Made by a program: the position numbers and the translations under genes. From contig NZ_QUEE01000008.1 in the NCBI RefSeq assembly GCF_003477885.1, positions 62,001 through 126,000 on the forward strand: DNA of 64,000 nt, given 5' to 3'. Positions within the stretch are counted from its first letter, which is position 1. Each line of letters begins with the position of its first letter. This document shows, one piece after another, positions 8,418 to 15,516 of this stretch. Below the pieces are notes generated by a model. It had not been told where the DNA came from. It made no database searches and saw nothing but the letters and a program-made list of their open reading frames with translations. Source of the DNA: Lachnotalea sp. AF33-28. Its GTDB lineage: Bacteria > Bacillota > Clostridia > Lachnospirales > Lachnospiraceae.

Positions 8418-9509
8418 ATGCGGCAAAATTGGCGGAGCTACCTGTTGCCTGGGCCTGCACGGATGACTATGAGGCCACGGATTTTGACGTTTTTACAGGG
8501 AGCGGGGACGGCAGAATGAGAGCGGCGGAGATATCCGGCGGGGGATGTAAAGCTGATATTGAACCCTAGCAATCTCAAAGTGTCTCTGGGGCAGAATGAT
8601 GCCTACTCCTACCTCAGTGTACCCGACGATAAGGGAATCACTTCATTTACCGTCACCACCAGTAAAGAAGGCGCCACGAAGGAGAATCCGGTGATCCTTT
8701 TTGTGGATCTGGGGTTCAGAGGCAGTGTGTATGCCAATGGGGTTCCCTTTATCGTGGAGGGCGCCATCAGTCTGGGCGGCGATATCTACGGAGACGCAGA
8801 CGGCAGGGATACCGGCAGCACCAGCATCCTGTATGACGGTGCGACTGCGGCGTATAACAGGACGGCGATTTACGGCGGCGGACACAACGGGAATGTGGAG
8901 GGATCTACCTCAATTACAATCCGTGATACGAATCAGGATCTCAGTCCCAACAGCGGGACCTACTTTACGGTTACGGGAGGGGGCGGTTCCACGGTATCTG
9001 GTGCCACAGCCAACGTCAGCGGAAATACAGAGATCCATATTTACGGGACTGTTCTGAACGTGTGGGGCGGAGGATCCGCCTCCTCTGGCAATGTGACGGC
9101 TAACGTGGGCGGCGATACTATGATCCATTTTCATGAGGGGGCGCTGCTGGCCAGGAAAGTGTACGGCGGCGGGGATGCCGGCAATACGGCCACGGATGAA
9201 CTCAGCGGGACGGCCGCCGTAGCCAATGTGGCGGGGACCGCCCATATCATCATCGACAGCGCGCTGAAACAGGTGCGGTATGACGGAGATTATATCGTGG
9301 GAGGAGGTTACGCAAGCCTCAGCAAGCCCTGGGTCGTCGGGGGTGCTCCTTTTCCTCTTTCCAACTGTTCGGCCATAGCCGATGTAGGGGGCGTCTTAAT
9401 TCAGATCAACGCTGATGTATCCAATAATACGGAGGGTACCACCAACCGCGCTGTTTTGGGAGGAGGCGACAATGACAAGCTTCCTTCCGCCCCTGCCTGG
9501 GTCAAATGA
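8418..9509 (+). pseudogene. Glycine-rich beta-repeat surface protein, frameshifted fragment
   Basis: The largest frame (8559-9509, TTG start, 316 codons) encodes repeats of the type IYGGGHNG, VWGGGSAS, VYGGGDAG and VLGGGDND alternating with ANVSG/ANVGG strands, as in parallel beta-helix or adhesin-like Clostridia surface proteins. The sequence before it reads sensibly in another frame (PVAWACTDDYEATDFDVFTG) up to a stop near 8570, which points to at least one frameshift around 8510-8550. No signal peptide, anchor or sorting signal remains, so both ends appear lost. A behind-the-scenes functional product is unlikely. Confidence 0.7.
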
Positions 9510-9555
9510 TATATTTTTGTATATAATATTGAATTTTTAAATAGTTTATATATGT

Positions 9556-9561
9556 TATAAT
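9556..9561 (+). promoter_or_regulatory. -10 box ahead of the diacylglycerol kinase gene
   Basis: TATAAT at 9556-9561 lies in a very AT-rich stretch 34 bp before the start codon. No -35 box is well spaced. Confidence 0.45.
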
Positions 9562-9594
9562 AGTGTACATAAGTTACCCATAACAGGAGGACAA

Positions 9595-10566
9595 ATGATA
9601 CATATTATTGTAAATCCAAATTCAAGATCTAAAAAGGGGGCGGTGATCTGGGAACAAATAAAGGCACTGCTGGATGAGAAAAAGACAGAATACTGCGCCC
9701 ATATCACGGAGCATATCGGTCATGCCATGGAGATTGCCGGCAGTCTCACAAAGGACGGGCATCCGGTTTCTCTTATTGTGATGGGCGGAGACGGCACATT
9801 AAATGAAGTGGTAAGCGGCCTGCATCTGAATACCCCGGTTACCCTTGGATATATACCGACAGGTTCCGGCAACGATTTCGCGCGCAGCATGAAGCTTCCA
9901 GCTGATCCTAAGGAGGCGCTGGAGCGGATACTGACGCCGAGATATTTCCGGACGCTGGACTGCGGTGTCCTGACCTTTCAAAAAAACGGCAGGGAAGAGC
10001 AGCGGCGCTTCGTGGTAAGCAGCGGTCTGGGATTTGATGCGGCTGTATGCCATAACATGGCGGTCAGCAAAGCAAAACGGGTATTGCATGCCCTGCATCT
10101 GGGCAAACTGGTATATGCGGCGATCGGCCTTAAACAGGTCTTTCTTCTGAAACACTGTGACGGGGAGCTGATGGTGGACGGTGTAAAGAGGGTGCCTCTT
10201 AAGAAAATTTCATTTGTATCCGCCCACATACAGCAGTATGAAGGCGGAGGGTTTCCGTTTGCGCCCGATGCGTCCTGCGAGGACGGGCTGCTGGATCTGT
10301 GTGTGATTTTTGGCGCATCCCGATTGAAATTCGCCTTGATCCTCATCGCATCCATGTTCCGCCTTCATACACGGTTCCGGGAGGTGGAGATATTGCGCTG
10401 CCGTAAGGCCTGCCTTAAGACGGACCGGGAAAGGCCGGCACATGCTGACGGAGAAAACTGCGGATTTCAAAAGGAGCTTCAGTTTACATGTATGCCCGCA
10501 TGCATTCGGATCATTGCTCCTTCTGCGGCAGTATCTTGCAAACAAGGCCCGCATATGTTATCATAA
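9595..10566 (+). CDS. Diacylglycerol kinase / LCB5-type lipid kinase (DagK/YegS family)
   Basis: Cytosolic lipid kinase of 323 residues that phosphorylates diacylglycerol or a related lipid, feeding phospholipid recycling. The nucleotide-binding signature GGDGTLNEVVSG is near residue 64, followed by PTGSGNDFAR. The N-terminal IIVNPNSRSKKG is the usual family opening. ATG 9595 has AGGAGG upstream. The region after about residue 280 is a little divergent, with several Cys residues. The lipid substrate is not decidable from sequence. It lies ahead of ispF with a 64-bp gap. Confidence 0.9.
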   Translation: MIHIIVNPNSRSKKGAVIWEQIKALLDEKKTEYCAHITEHIGHAMEIAGSLTKDGHPVSLIVMGGDGTLNEVVSGLHLNTPVTLGYIPTGSGNDFARSMKLPADPKEALERILTPRYFRTLDCGVLTFQKNGREEQRRFVVSSGLGFDAAVCHNMAVSKAKRVLHALHLGKLVYAAIGLKQVFLLKHCDGELMVDGVKRVPLKKISFVSAHIQQYEGGGFPFAPDASCEDGLLDLCVIFGASRLKFALILIASMFRLHTRFREVEILRCRKACLKTDRERPAHADGENCGFQKELQFTCMPACIRIIAPSAAVSCKQGPHMLS

Positions 10567-10630
10567 ACGCGTCGCATAAACATGGTAAAGCAGCGGCTTA
10601 ACTGCCGCGCAGAACAGATAGAGGTGAACG

Positions 10631-11194
10631 ATGAGAATAGGAATGGGATACGATGTGCACCGGCTGACGGAGGATCGAAAGCTGATTCTGGGAGGAGTCA
10701 GCATTCCTTATGAAAAGGGGCTGCTAGGACATTCCGATGCGGATGTGCTGGTGCATGCGATTATGGACGCGCTATTGGGAGCGGCGGCGCTCGGAGACAT
10801 CGGGCAGCATTTTCCGGATACGGATCCCAGGTACGAGGGGGCATCCAGCATTGAGCTGCTTAGGAAAGTGGGAGAACTGCTGGAGGAAAATCTGTATATG
10901 ATCGGAAATATCGATGCCACCGTCATTGCGCAGAGGCCAAAGCTTGCTCCCTACAGGGAGCAGATGACCGATAACATCGCAAACGCTTTGGGCATAGAGA
11001 AACAGCAGATCAATATCAAGGCAACTACGGAAGAGGGGCTCGGCTTTACCGGCAGCGGCGAGGGCATCAGCGCCCAGGCTGTAGCGATGCTTCTGACAGC
11101 GGAAAACTATAAATCCTATGATGTGGCGCAGCCATCCGGCTGCGGCGGCTGTGGCGGCTGCCCCAATCAGGCAGGCCAGAACAACGAGTTCTGA
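10631..11194 (+). CDS. ispF: 2-C-methyl-D-erythritol 2,4-cyclodiphosphate synthase with Cys-rich tail
   Basis: Catalyses ring closure to MEcPP in the non-mevalonate isoprenoid pathway; the family works as a homotrimer with zinc between subunits. Visible motifs are MGYDVHRL (zinc ligands D and H), GHSDADVLVHAIMDALLGA, DIGQHFPDTDP and KATTEEGLGFTG. The core ends near residue 157, as in other bacteria. About 30 extra residues follow, including SGCGGCGGCPNQAGQNN, a glycine-cysteine cluster that is not part of the known enzyme. ATG 10631 follows a GAGGTG site. Other pathway genes are not in the window. Confidence 0.95.
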   Translation: MRIGMGYDVHRLTEDRKLILGGVSIPYEKGLLGHSDADVLVHAIMDALLGAAALGDIGQHFPDTDPRYEGASSIELLRKVGELLEENLYMIGNIDATVIAQRPKLAPYREQMTDNIANALGIEKQQINIKATTEEGLGFTGSGEGISAQAVAMLLTAENYKSYDVAQPSGCGGCGGCPNQAGQNNEF

Positions 11195-11264
11195 TAAACG
11201 GCACCTGGTACTGTGAACACTGACCGACACCGTGCCGGGAGACGGAAAAAATGCGGAATGCCGC

Positions 11265-11293
11265 TTGACAAATTTCAGGTTATTGCATAGACT
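11265..11293 (+). promoter_or_regulatory. Promoter of the T-box/cysE-cysS transcript
   Basis: TTGACA (11265-11270) and TAGACT (11288-11293) with 17-bp spacing, just before the T-box leader. Confidence 0.8.
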
Positions 11294-11299
11294 AATATA

Positions 11300-11577
11300 T
11301 ACACAGAAGAAACCTCTGTGTTTATAGAGTGAAACTGCATGGAACGGGAGAATAGTGCGTGAAAGCGTAGCAGAGAGGGAGTGCCGCCGGCTGAAAGCAG
11401 TCCTGACACAGACACGTATGAAATGCACCCGGGAGCAGATATGGCGAAAGCGAGGCGAGTAGCCCTATCCGTATTGCCGGCGTTAACGGCCTTAAGGGAA
11501 GACATGTCATGTCTTTAGTAGAGTGGAACCGCGGATGAACTCCGTCTCTTTTTTGAGACGGGGTTTTTGTTTTTTTC
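11300..11577 (+). promoter_or_regulatory. T-box riboswitch leader, cysteine-specific
   Basis: A leader of about 280 nt that senses uncharged tRNA-Cys and controls cysE-cysS transcription. The T-box core TGGAACCGCGG lies at 11524-11534. A stem-III-like hairpin (GCCGGCGTTAACGGC) precedes it. The likely specifier is TGC at 11424-11426 within GAAATGCACC, a Cys codon, agreeing with the downstream cysS. The terminator is an 11-bp stem (AACTCCGTCTC with GAGACGGGGTT, 11538-11565) followed by a T-run; the T-box sequence can pair with its 5' arm to form the antiterminator. Confidence 0.95.
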
Positions 11578-11616
11578 AATAGGAGTACGTCCTATGTCAT
11601 AAGGGGGCAATCGTAT

Positions 11617-12258
11617 ATGGGTATGATTGGCTATATCAGGGAAGAAATCGAAATTATAAGAGAACGGGACCCGGCCATCAAGACACCTTTGGAAGTTTTT
11701 CTCTACCCCAGCTTTAAAGCGATTTTAAAATACAGAATTGCGCACAAACTATATATGCGGCAGCATTATTTTCTGGCACGGTGGATTTCGCAGCGCACCG
11801 CCAGAAAGACCGGCATAGAGATACACCCCGGAGCCACCATCGGCAGGGGACTGTTCATCGATCACGGCCACGGGGTCATCATCGGAGAGACGGCGGTTGT
11901 GGGAAACAATGTGACACTCTTTCAAGGCGTCACGCTGGGCGGAAACGGCAAGGAAAAGGGAAAACGCCATCCTACTATCGGAGATAATGTGATGATTAGC
12001 GCCGGCGCGAAGGTGCTGGGATCCTTTAAGATCGGGGAGAACAGCAAAATTGGGGCCGGATCGGTGGTGCTAAGCGAGGTGCCGCCCAACTCCACCGTGG
12101 TGGGCGTGCCCGGACGCGTGGTGAAACGGGATAATGTCAGAGTGCCGCAGGCGGATATGGAGCAGATTAACCTGCCGGATCCTGTGTTAAATGATATCCA
12201 GCAGCTGAAAAAAGAGATAGAAATACTGAAAGAAAAAATAGGAGGATTGAATGTATGA
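11617..12258 (+). CDS. cysE: Serine O-acetyltransferase
   Basis: Acetylates L-serine with acetyl-CoA to O-acetylserine, the precursor of cysteine. The protein has 213 residues, typical of the short Gram-positive CysE/EpsC form. Hexapeptide repeats forming the left-handed beta-helix run from about residue 65 to 170: HPGATIGRGLFIDHGHGVVI-like sequence, with DHGHG holding the active-site histidines, then GVTLGGNGKEKGKRHPTIG and GAGSVVLSEVPPNSTVVGVP. A coiled C-terminal tail follows. It is first in the T-box-controlled unit and overlaps cysS by 4 bp (ATGA), so supply of cysteine and its charging onto tRNA are co-regulated. Confidence 0.96.
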   Translation: MGMIGYIREEIEIIRERDPAIKTPLEVFLYPSFKAILKYRIAHKLYMRQHYFLARWISQRTARKTGIEIHPGATIGRGLFIDHGHGVIIGETAVVGNNVTLFQGVTLGGNGKEKGKRHPTIGDNVMISAGAKVLGSFKIGENSKIGAGSVVLSEVPPNSTVVGVPGRVVKRDNVRVPQADMEQINLPDPVLNDIQQLKKEIEILKEKIGGLNV

Positions 12259-13661
12259 AGATTTACAACACACTTACCAAGCAAAAGGAAGAATTTGTAC
12301 CCCTCGAGGAAGGTAAGGTCAGGATGTATGTCTGCGGGCCGACGGTCTACAATTTTATTCACATCGGAAATGCACGTCCGATGATCGTTTTTGATACGGT
12401 GCGCCGATATTTTATGTACAAAGGCTTTGAGGTGAACTATGTCTCCAATTTTACGGATGTGGATGACAAGATCATCAAAAAAGCGATTGAGGAAGGCGTG
12501 GATGCTTCCGAGATATCCACGCGTTATATTGAGGAATGCAAAAAGGATATGGAAGGCATGAATGTGCTGCCGGCCACGGTGCATCCACTGGCCACCGAAG
12601 AGATCGGCGGCATGCTGGCGATGATACGGACGTTGATTGAAAAAGGCTATGCTTACCAGGCGCAAGACGGCACCGTGTATTTTAGAACCAGAAAGTTTGG
12701 CGAATACGGAAAGCTGTCCCATAAAAACCTCGACGATCTGCAGGCCGGCCACCGGGAGATCAAAGTCACCGGAGATGAGAAGGAGGATGAGCTGGATTTC
12801 GTGCTGTGGAAGCCCAAAAAAGACGGCGAGCCATACTGGGAATCACCCTGGTGCAACGGCCGGCCCGGCTGGCACATCGAGTGCTCGGTAATGTCGAAAA
12901 AGTATCTGGGAGAACAGATTGATATTCATGCGGGGGGAGAAGACCTGATCTTCCCCCACCATGAAAATGAAATTGCTCAGAGCGAAGCCTGCAACGGCAA
13001 AGAGTTCGCGAAATACTGGATGCACAACGCTTTCTTAAATATTGATAACAAAAAGATGTCCAAATCTCTGGGCAATTTCTTCACAGTCAGGGAGATCAGT
13101 GAGAAATATGACCTTCAGGTGCTGCGCTTTTTCATGTTAAGCGCCCATTACAGGAGCCCGCTCAACTTCAGCGCGGACCTGATGGAGGCTTCCCGCAACG
13201 GCCTGGAGCGCATACTGACCGGAATCGGCAGGCTTAAAGACCTTGAAGAAAAGGCGGAAGGTTCCTCACTTGCCGCAGAGGAAGAGGAACTGTCCGAAAA
13301 GGTGAAAGAGCTGGTTGCCAAATACGAGGCTGCCATGGACGACGATTTCAATACCGCCGATGCCATATCCGCCATTTTTGAACTGGTGAAATTTGCGAAT
13401 ACCTCGGTGGATGAGAGCAGCACGAAAGCCCTGGTAAGCGAGACAAAGCATGCCATTGAGACGCTCTGCGATGTGCTGGGAATCATTACGGAGAAAAAGG
13501 AAGAGCTGTTGGATGCAGAGATTGAGGAGCTGATTGCGAAAAGAAAACAGGCCCGGAAAGACAGAAATTTTGCGCTGGCCGATGAGATCAGGGATACTCT
13601 GGCTTCCAGAGGAATCCTTCTTGAGGATACCAGGGAAGGTGTGAAATGGAAACGGGCGTAA
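12255..13661 (+). CDS. cysS: Cysteinyl-tRNA synthetase
   Basis: Class I aminoacyl-tRNA synthetase of 468 residues that charges tRNA-Cys. The HIGH-type motif is HIGN at residues 36-39, and KMSKS is at 267-271. C27 in MYVCGPT and C/H residues in the GWHIECSVM and HHENEIAQSEA segments form the zinc site that selects cysteine. It overlaps cysE at its start and mrnC at its end (16 bp), which suggests translational coupling. Regulation by the upstream Cys T-box fits its function. Confidence 0.98.
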   Translation: MKIYNTLTKQKEEFVPLEEGKVRMYVCGPTVYNFIHIGNARPMIVFDTVRRYFMYKGFEVNYVSNFTDVDDKIIKKAIEEGVDASEISTRYIEECKKDMEGMNVLPATVHPLATEEIGGMLAMIRTLIEKGYAYQAQDGTVYFRTRKFGEYGKLSHKNLDDLQAGHREIKVTGDEKEDELDFVLWKPKKDGEPYWESPWCNGRPGWHIECSVMSKKYLGEQIDIHAGGEDLIFPHHENEIAQSEACNGKEFAKYWMHNAFLNIDNKKMSKSLGNFFTVREISEKYDLQVLRFFMLSAHYRSPLNFSADLMEASRNGLERILTGIGRLKDLEEKAEGSSLAAEEEELSEKVKELVAKYEAAMDDDFNTADAISAIFELVKFANTSVDESSTKALVSETKHAIETLCDVLGIITEKKEELLDAEIEELIAKRKQARKDRNFALADEIRDTLASRGILLEDTREGVKWKRA

Positions 13662-14080
13662 CGCAGGATCTGATCTCATGCATACAGAAGGAATTTGAGT
13701 TAACGCCCGTGGATATCAGGACGTATTCACCGCTCACTCTGGCCTATATCGGAGACGGCGTCTATGAGCTCATCATCCGCACGGTGCTGGTGGAGCAGGG
13801 CAACCTTCAGCCGGCCAAGCTGCATAAAAAAAGCAGCGGGCTGGTGAAGGCCGCCGCACAGGCCGCCATGATCCGCGGTCTGGAGGCGCAGCTTACCGAG
13901 GAAGAACTGTCCGCTTACAAACGCGGCAGAAATGCCAAGGCCTATCATACCGCGAAAAACGCCAGTGTGGCGGATTACCGGACGGCCACAGGCTTTGAGG
14001 CCCTGATGGGATGGCTCTACCTCACGGGCCGGTATGAGAGGATGGTAAGCCTGATTAGGACAGGCCTGAAATTTATATGA
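13646..14080 (+). CDS. mrnC: Mini-ribonuclease III
   Basis: RNase III-type nuclease lacking a double-stranded RNA-binding domain; in Bacillus it matures 23S rRNA ends. At 144 residues it has the usual size. The signature YIGDGVYELIIR carries the conserved acidic residue of the RNase III motif, and the second part (KAYHTAKNASVADYRTATG, FEALMGWLYL) supplies the catalytic E/D region. It begins inside the end of cysS. The neighbour rlmB also acts on 23S rRNA, a conserved arrangement in Firmicutes. Confidence 0.95.
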   Translation: METGVTQDLISCIQKEFELTPVDIRTYSPLTLAYIGDGVYELIIRTVLVEQGNLQPAKLHKKSSGLVKAAAQAAMIRGLEAQLTEEELSAYKRGRNAKAYHTAKNASVADYRTATGFEALMGWLYLTGRYERMVSLIRTGLKFI

Positions 14081-14130
14081 TATCCGGGTAAAGGCTTTAT
14101 GTGCCGGCGCGGCACAGGAAAGAGGAAAAC

Positions 14131-14871
14131 ATGAGATTTGAGGAATTAACGATAGAAGGAAGAAACGCGGTGTTAGAGGCTTTCCGCTCTGGAAAGCCCA
14201 TAGATAAGCTGTTTGTGCTGGAAGGCTGCAAGGACGGTCCGGTGATGAGCATCTTGAGGGAGGCTAAAAAGAGAGATACGCTGGTGAAATTTGTCTCAAG
14301 GGAGCGCTTGGATCAGATCTCTTCCACGGGCAGCCATCAGGGTGTGATCGCCTACGGAGCCGCTTATGAATACGCGCAGGTGGAGGATATGCTGAAGCTG
14401 GCCAAAGAGAAGGGGGAGCCGCCGTTTCTGTTTCTGCTGGACGGGATCGAGGATCCTCACAATCTGGGGGCGATTATCCGTACGGCGAATCTGGCCGGGG
14501 CCCATGGCGTCATTATCCCGAAGAACAGGGCGGCGGGGCTCACAGCGGTGGTGGCCAAAACCTCTGCCGGCGCCTTAAACTATACGCCGGTAGCCAAGGT
14601 GACCAATATATCCTCTGCCATCGAAAGCCTGAAAAAGGAAGGGCTGTGGTTTGTCTGCGCAGATATGGGCGGAGAAGTGATGTACCGGCTCAATCTGAAA
14701 GGGCCCATCGGCCTGGTGATCGGCAATGAGGGCGAGGGCGTAAGCCGTCTGGTGAGAGAAAAGTGTGATATGACCGCTTCCATTCCCATGAAGGGGGAGA
14801 TTGATTCCCTCAACGCTTCGGTGGCAGCAGGAGTGCTTGCCTATGAAATTGTGAGACAGCGCATGCTGTAA
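14131..14871 (+). CDS. rlmB: 23S rRNA (guanosine-2'-O)-methyltransferase, SpoU/TrmH family
   Basis: Methylates a ribose in 23S rRNA (G2251 in E. coli numbering) using SAM through a deep-trefoil-knot fold. The SpoU N-terminal substrate-binding part covers residues about 5-75 (IEGRNAVLEAF). The knot motifs are DGIEDPHNLGAIIRTANLAG, VIGNEGEGVSRLVRE and IPMKGEIDSLNASVAAGV. ATG 14131 is preferred because GAGG precedes it and IEGRNAVLEAF then lies at the usual distance; GTG 14101 would add ten atypical residues. The protein has 246 residues. Confidence 0.94.
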   Translation: MRFEELTIEGRNAVLEAFRSGKPIDKLFVLEGCKDGPVMSILREAKKRDTLVKFVSRERLDQISSTGSHQGVIAYGAAYEYAQVEDMLKLAKEKGEPPFLFLLDGIEDPHNLGAIIRTANLAGAHGVIIPKNRAAGLTAVVAKTSAGALNYTPVAKVTNISSAIESLKKEGLWFVCADMGGEVMYRLNLKGPIGLVIGNEGEGVSRLVREKCDMTASIPMKGEIDSLNASVAAGVLAYEIVRQRML

Positions 14872-14912
14872 TGGTATCTGTGTATGCCTCTGTTTCGCAG
14901 CTAAAAAATAAA

Positions 14913-14941
14913 TTGACTTACATAGGCTGCTATGCTATACT
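14913..14941 (+). promoter_or_regulatory. Promoter of rpsO
   Basis: TTGACT (14913-14918), 17 bp, TATACT (14936-14941). It is close to consensus, as expected for a ribosomal protein gene. Confidence 0.88.
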
Positions 14942-14949
14942 AGATAGGT

Positions 14950-15035
14950 ATGAGCAAACGCCGGCACCCAGAGTTCGGATACTCCAACCGATGTCTTAGT
15001 GTCAGGTTTGTATAAAATAACAGGAGGAAGAAACG
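14950..15035 (+). promoter_or_regulatory. Structured rpsO 5' leader, possible S15 autoregulatory element
   Basis: About 85 nt lie between the promoter and the rpsO start, GC-rich in the first part (CGCCGGCACCCAGAG) and ending in AGGAGG. S15 leaders in several bacteria bind S15 and repress translation by mimicking its rRNA site. The assignment here is inference from position; no consensus was checked. Confidence 0.4.
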
Positions 15036-15302
15036 ATGATTTCAAAGGAAAAGAAAGCAGAGATTATCAAGGCTTACGGCAGAAAACCGGAAGATACCGG
15101 TTCACCGGAAGTTCAGATCGCTATTTTAACAGAGAGGATCACGGAGCTGACAGCTCATTTACAGGAGCATCCGAAGGATCACCATTCCAGAAGAGGTCTG
15201 CTGCAGATGGTTGGTCAGAGACGTGGTTTACTCGATTACCTGAAGAGAACTGATATTGAAGCATATCGTACTCTGATCGAGCGTTTGGGCATCAGAAAGT
15301 AA
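15036..15302 (+). CDS. rpsO: 30S ribosomal protein S15
   Basis: Primary-binding protein of the 30S central domain, 88 residues, exactly the usual size. It is recognised by GSPEVQIAILTERI, DHHSRRGLLQMVGQRR and LLDYLKRTD. The AGGAGG ribosome-binding site is 8 bp upstream. It precedes pnp, the conserved order in most bacteria. Confidence 0.99.
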   Translation: MISKEKKAEIIKAYGRKPEDTGSPEVQIAILTERITELTAHLQEHPKDHHSRRGLLQMVGQRRGLLDYLKRTDIEAYRTLIERLGIRK

Positions 15303-15312
15303 GATATGACGC

Positions 15313-15370
15313 ACGGGGACTGTCTCTAAGATGGCTGATGGCCGTTTATGCTGACTGTCCCTGTTTTTTC
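15313..15370 (+). terminator. Terminator-like hairpin after rpsO
   Basis: GGGGAC near 15315 can pair with GTCCCT near 15357, followed by six T residues. The stem is imperfect and the loop long, so readthrough into pnp is possible. Confidence 0.5.
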
Positions 15371-15394
15371 AGCATTCCATGGAACGATGGTAAT

Positions 15395-15480
15395 AGCAGA
15401 AGTCGATCACCGAGACCACTGAAAAGGGCATTTGCCTTTTTAAGTAAATGCCTTTTTCAGTAGTTTCGGTATCTTCTGCT
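15395..15480 (+). promoter_or_regulatory. Long imperfect hairpin in the pnp leader
   Basis: An 86-nt inverted repeat. AGCAGAAG (15395-15402) pairs with CTTCTGCT (15473-15480), CCGA with TCGG, ACTGAAAAGG with CCTTTTTCAGT (one bulged T), and GGCATTT with AAATGCC around a short loop. In E. coli, PNPase represses its own synthesis through an RNase III-cleaved leader hairpin. A similar role here is inference. Confidence 0.7.
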
Positions 15481-15516
15481 TACTATATAAAATTAATAAT
15501 ATGAAGGAGATACGCA

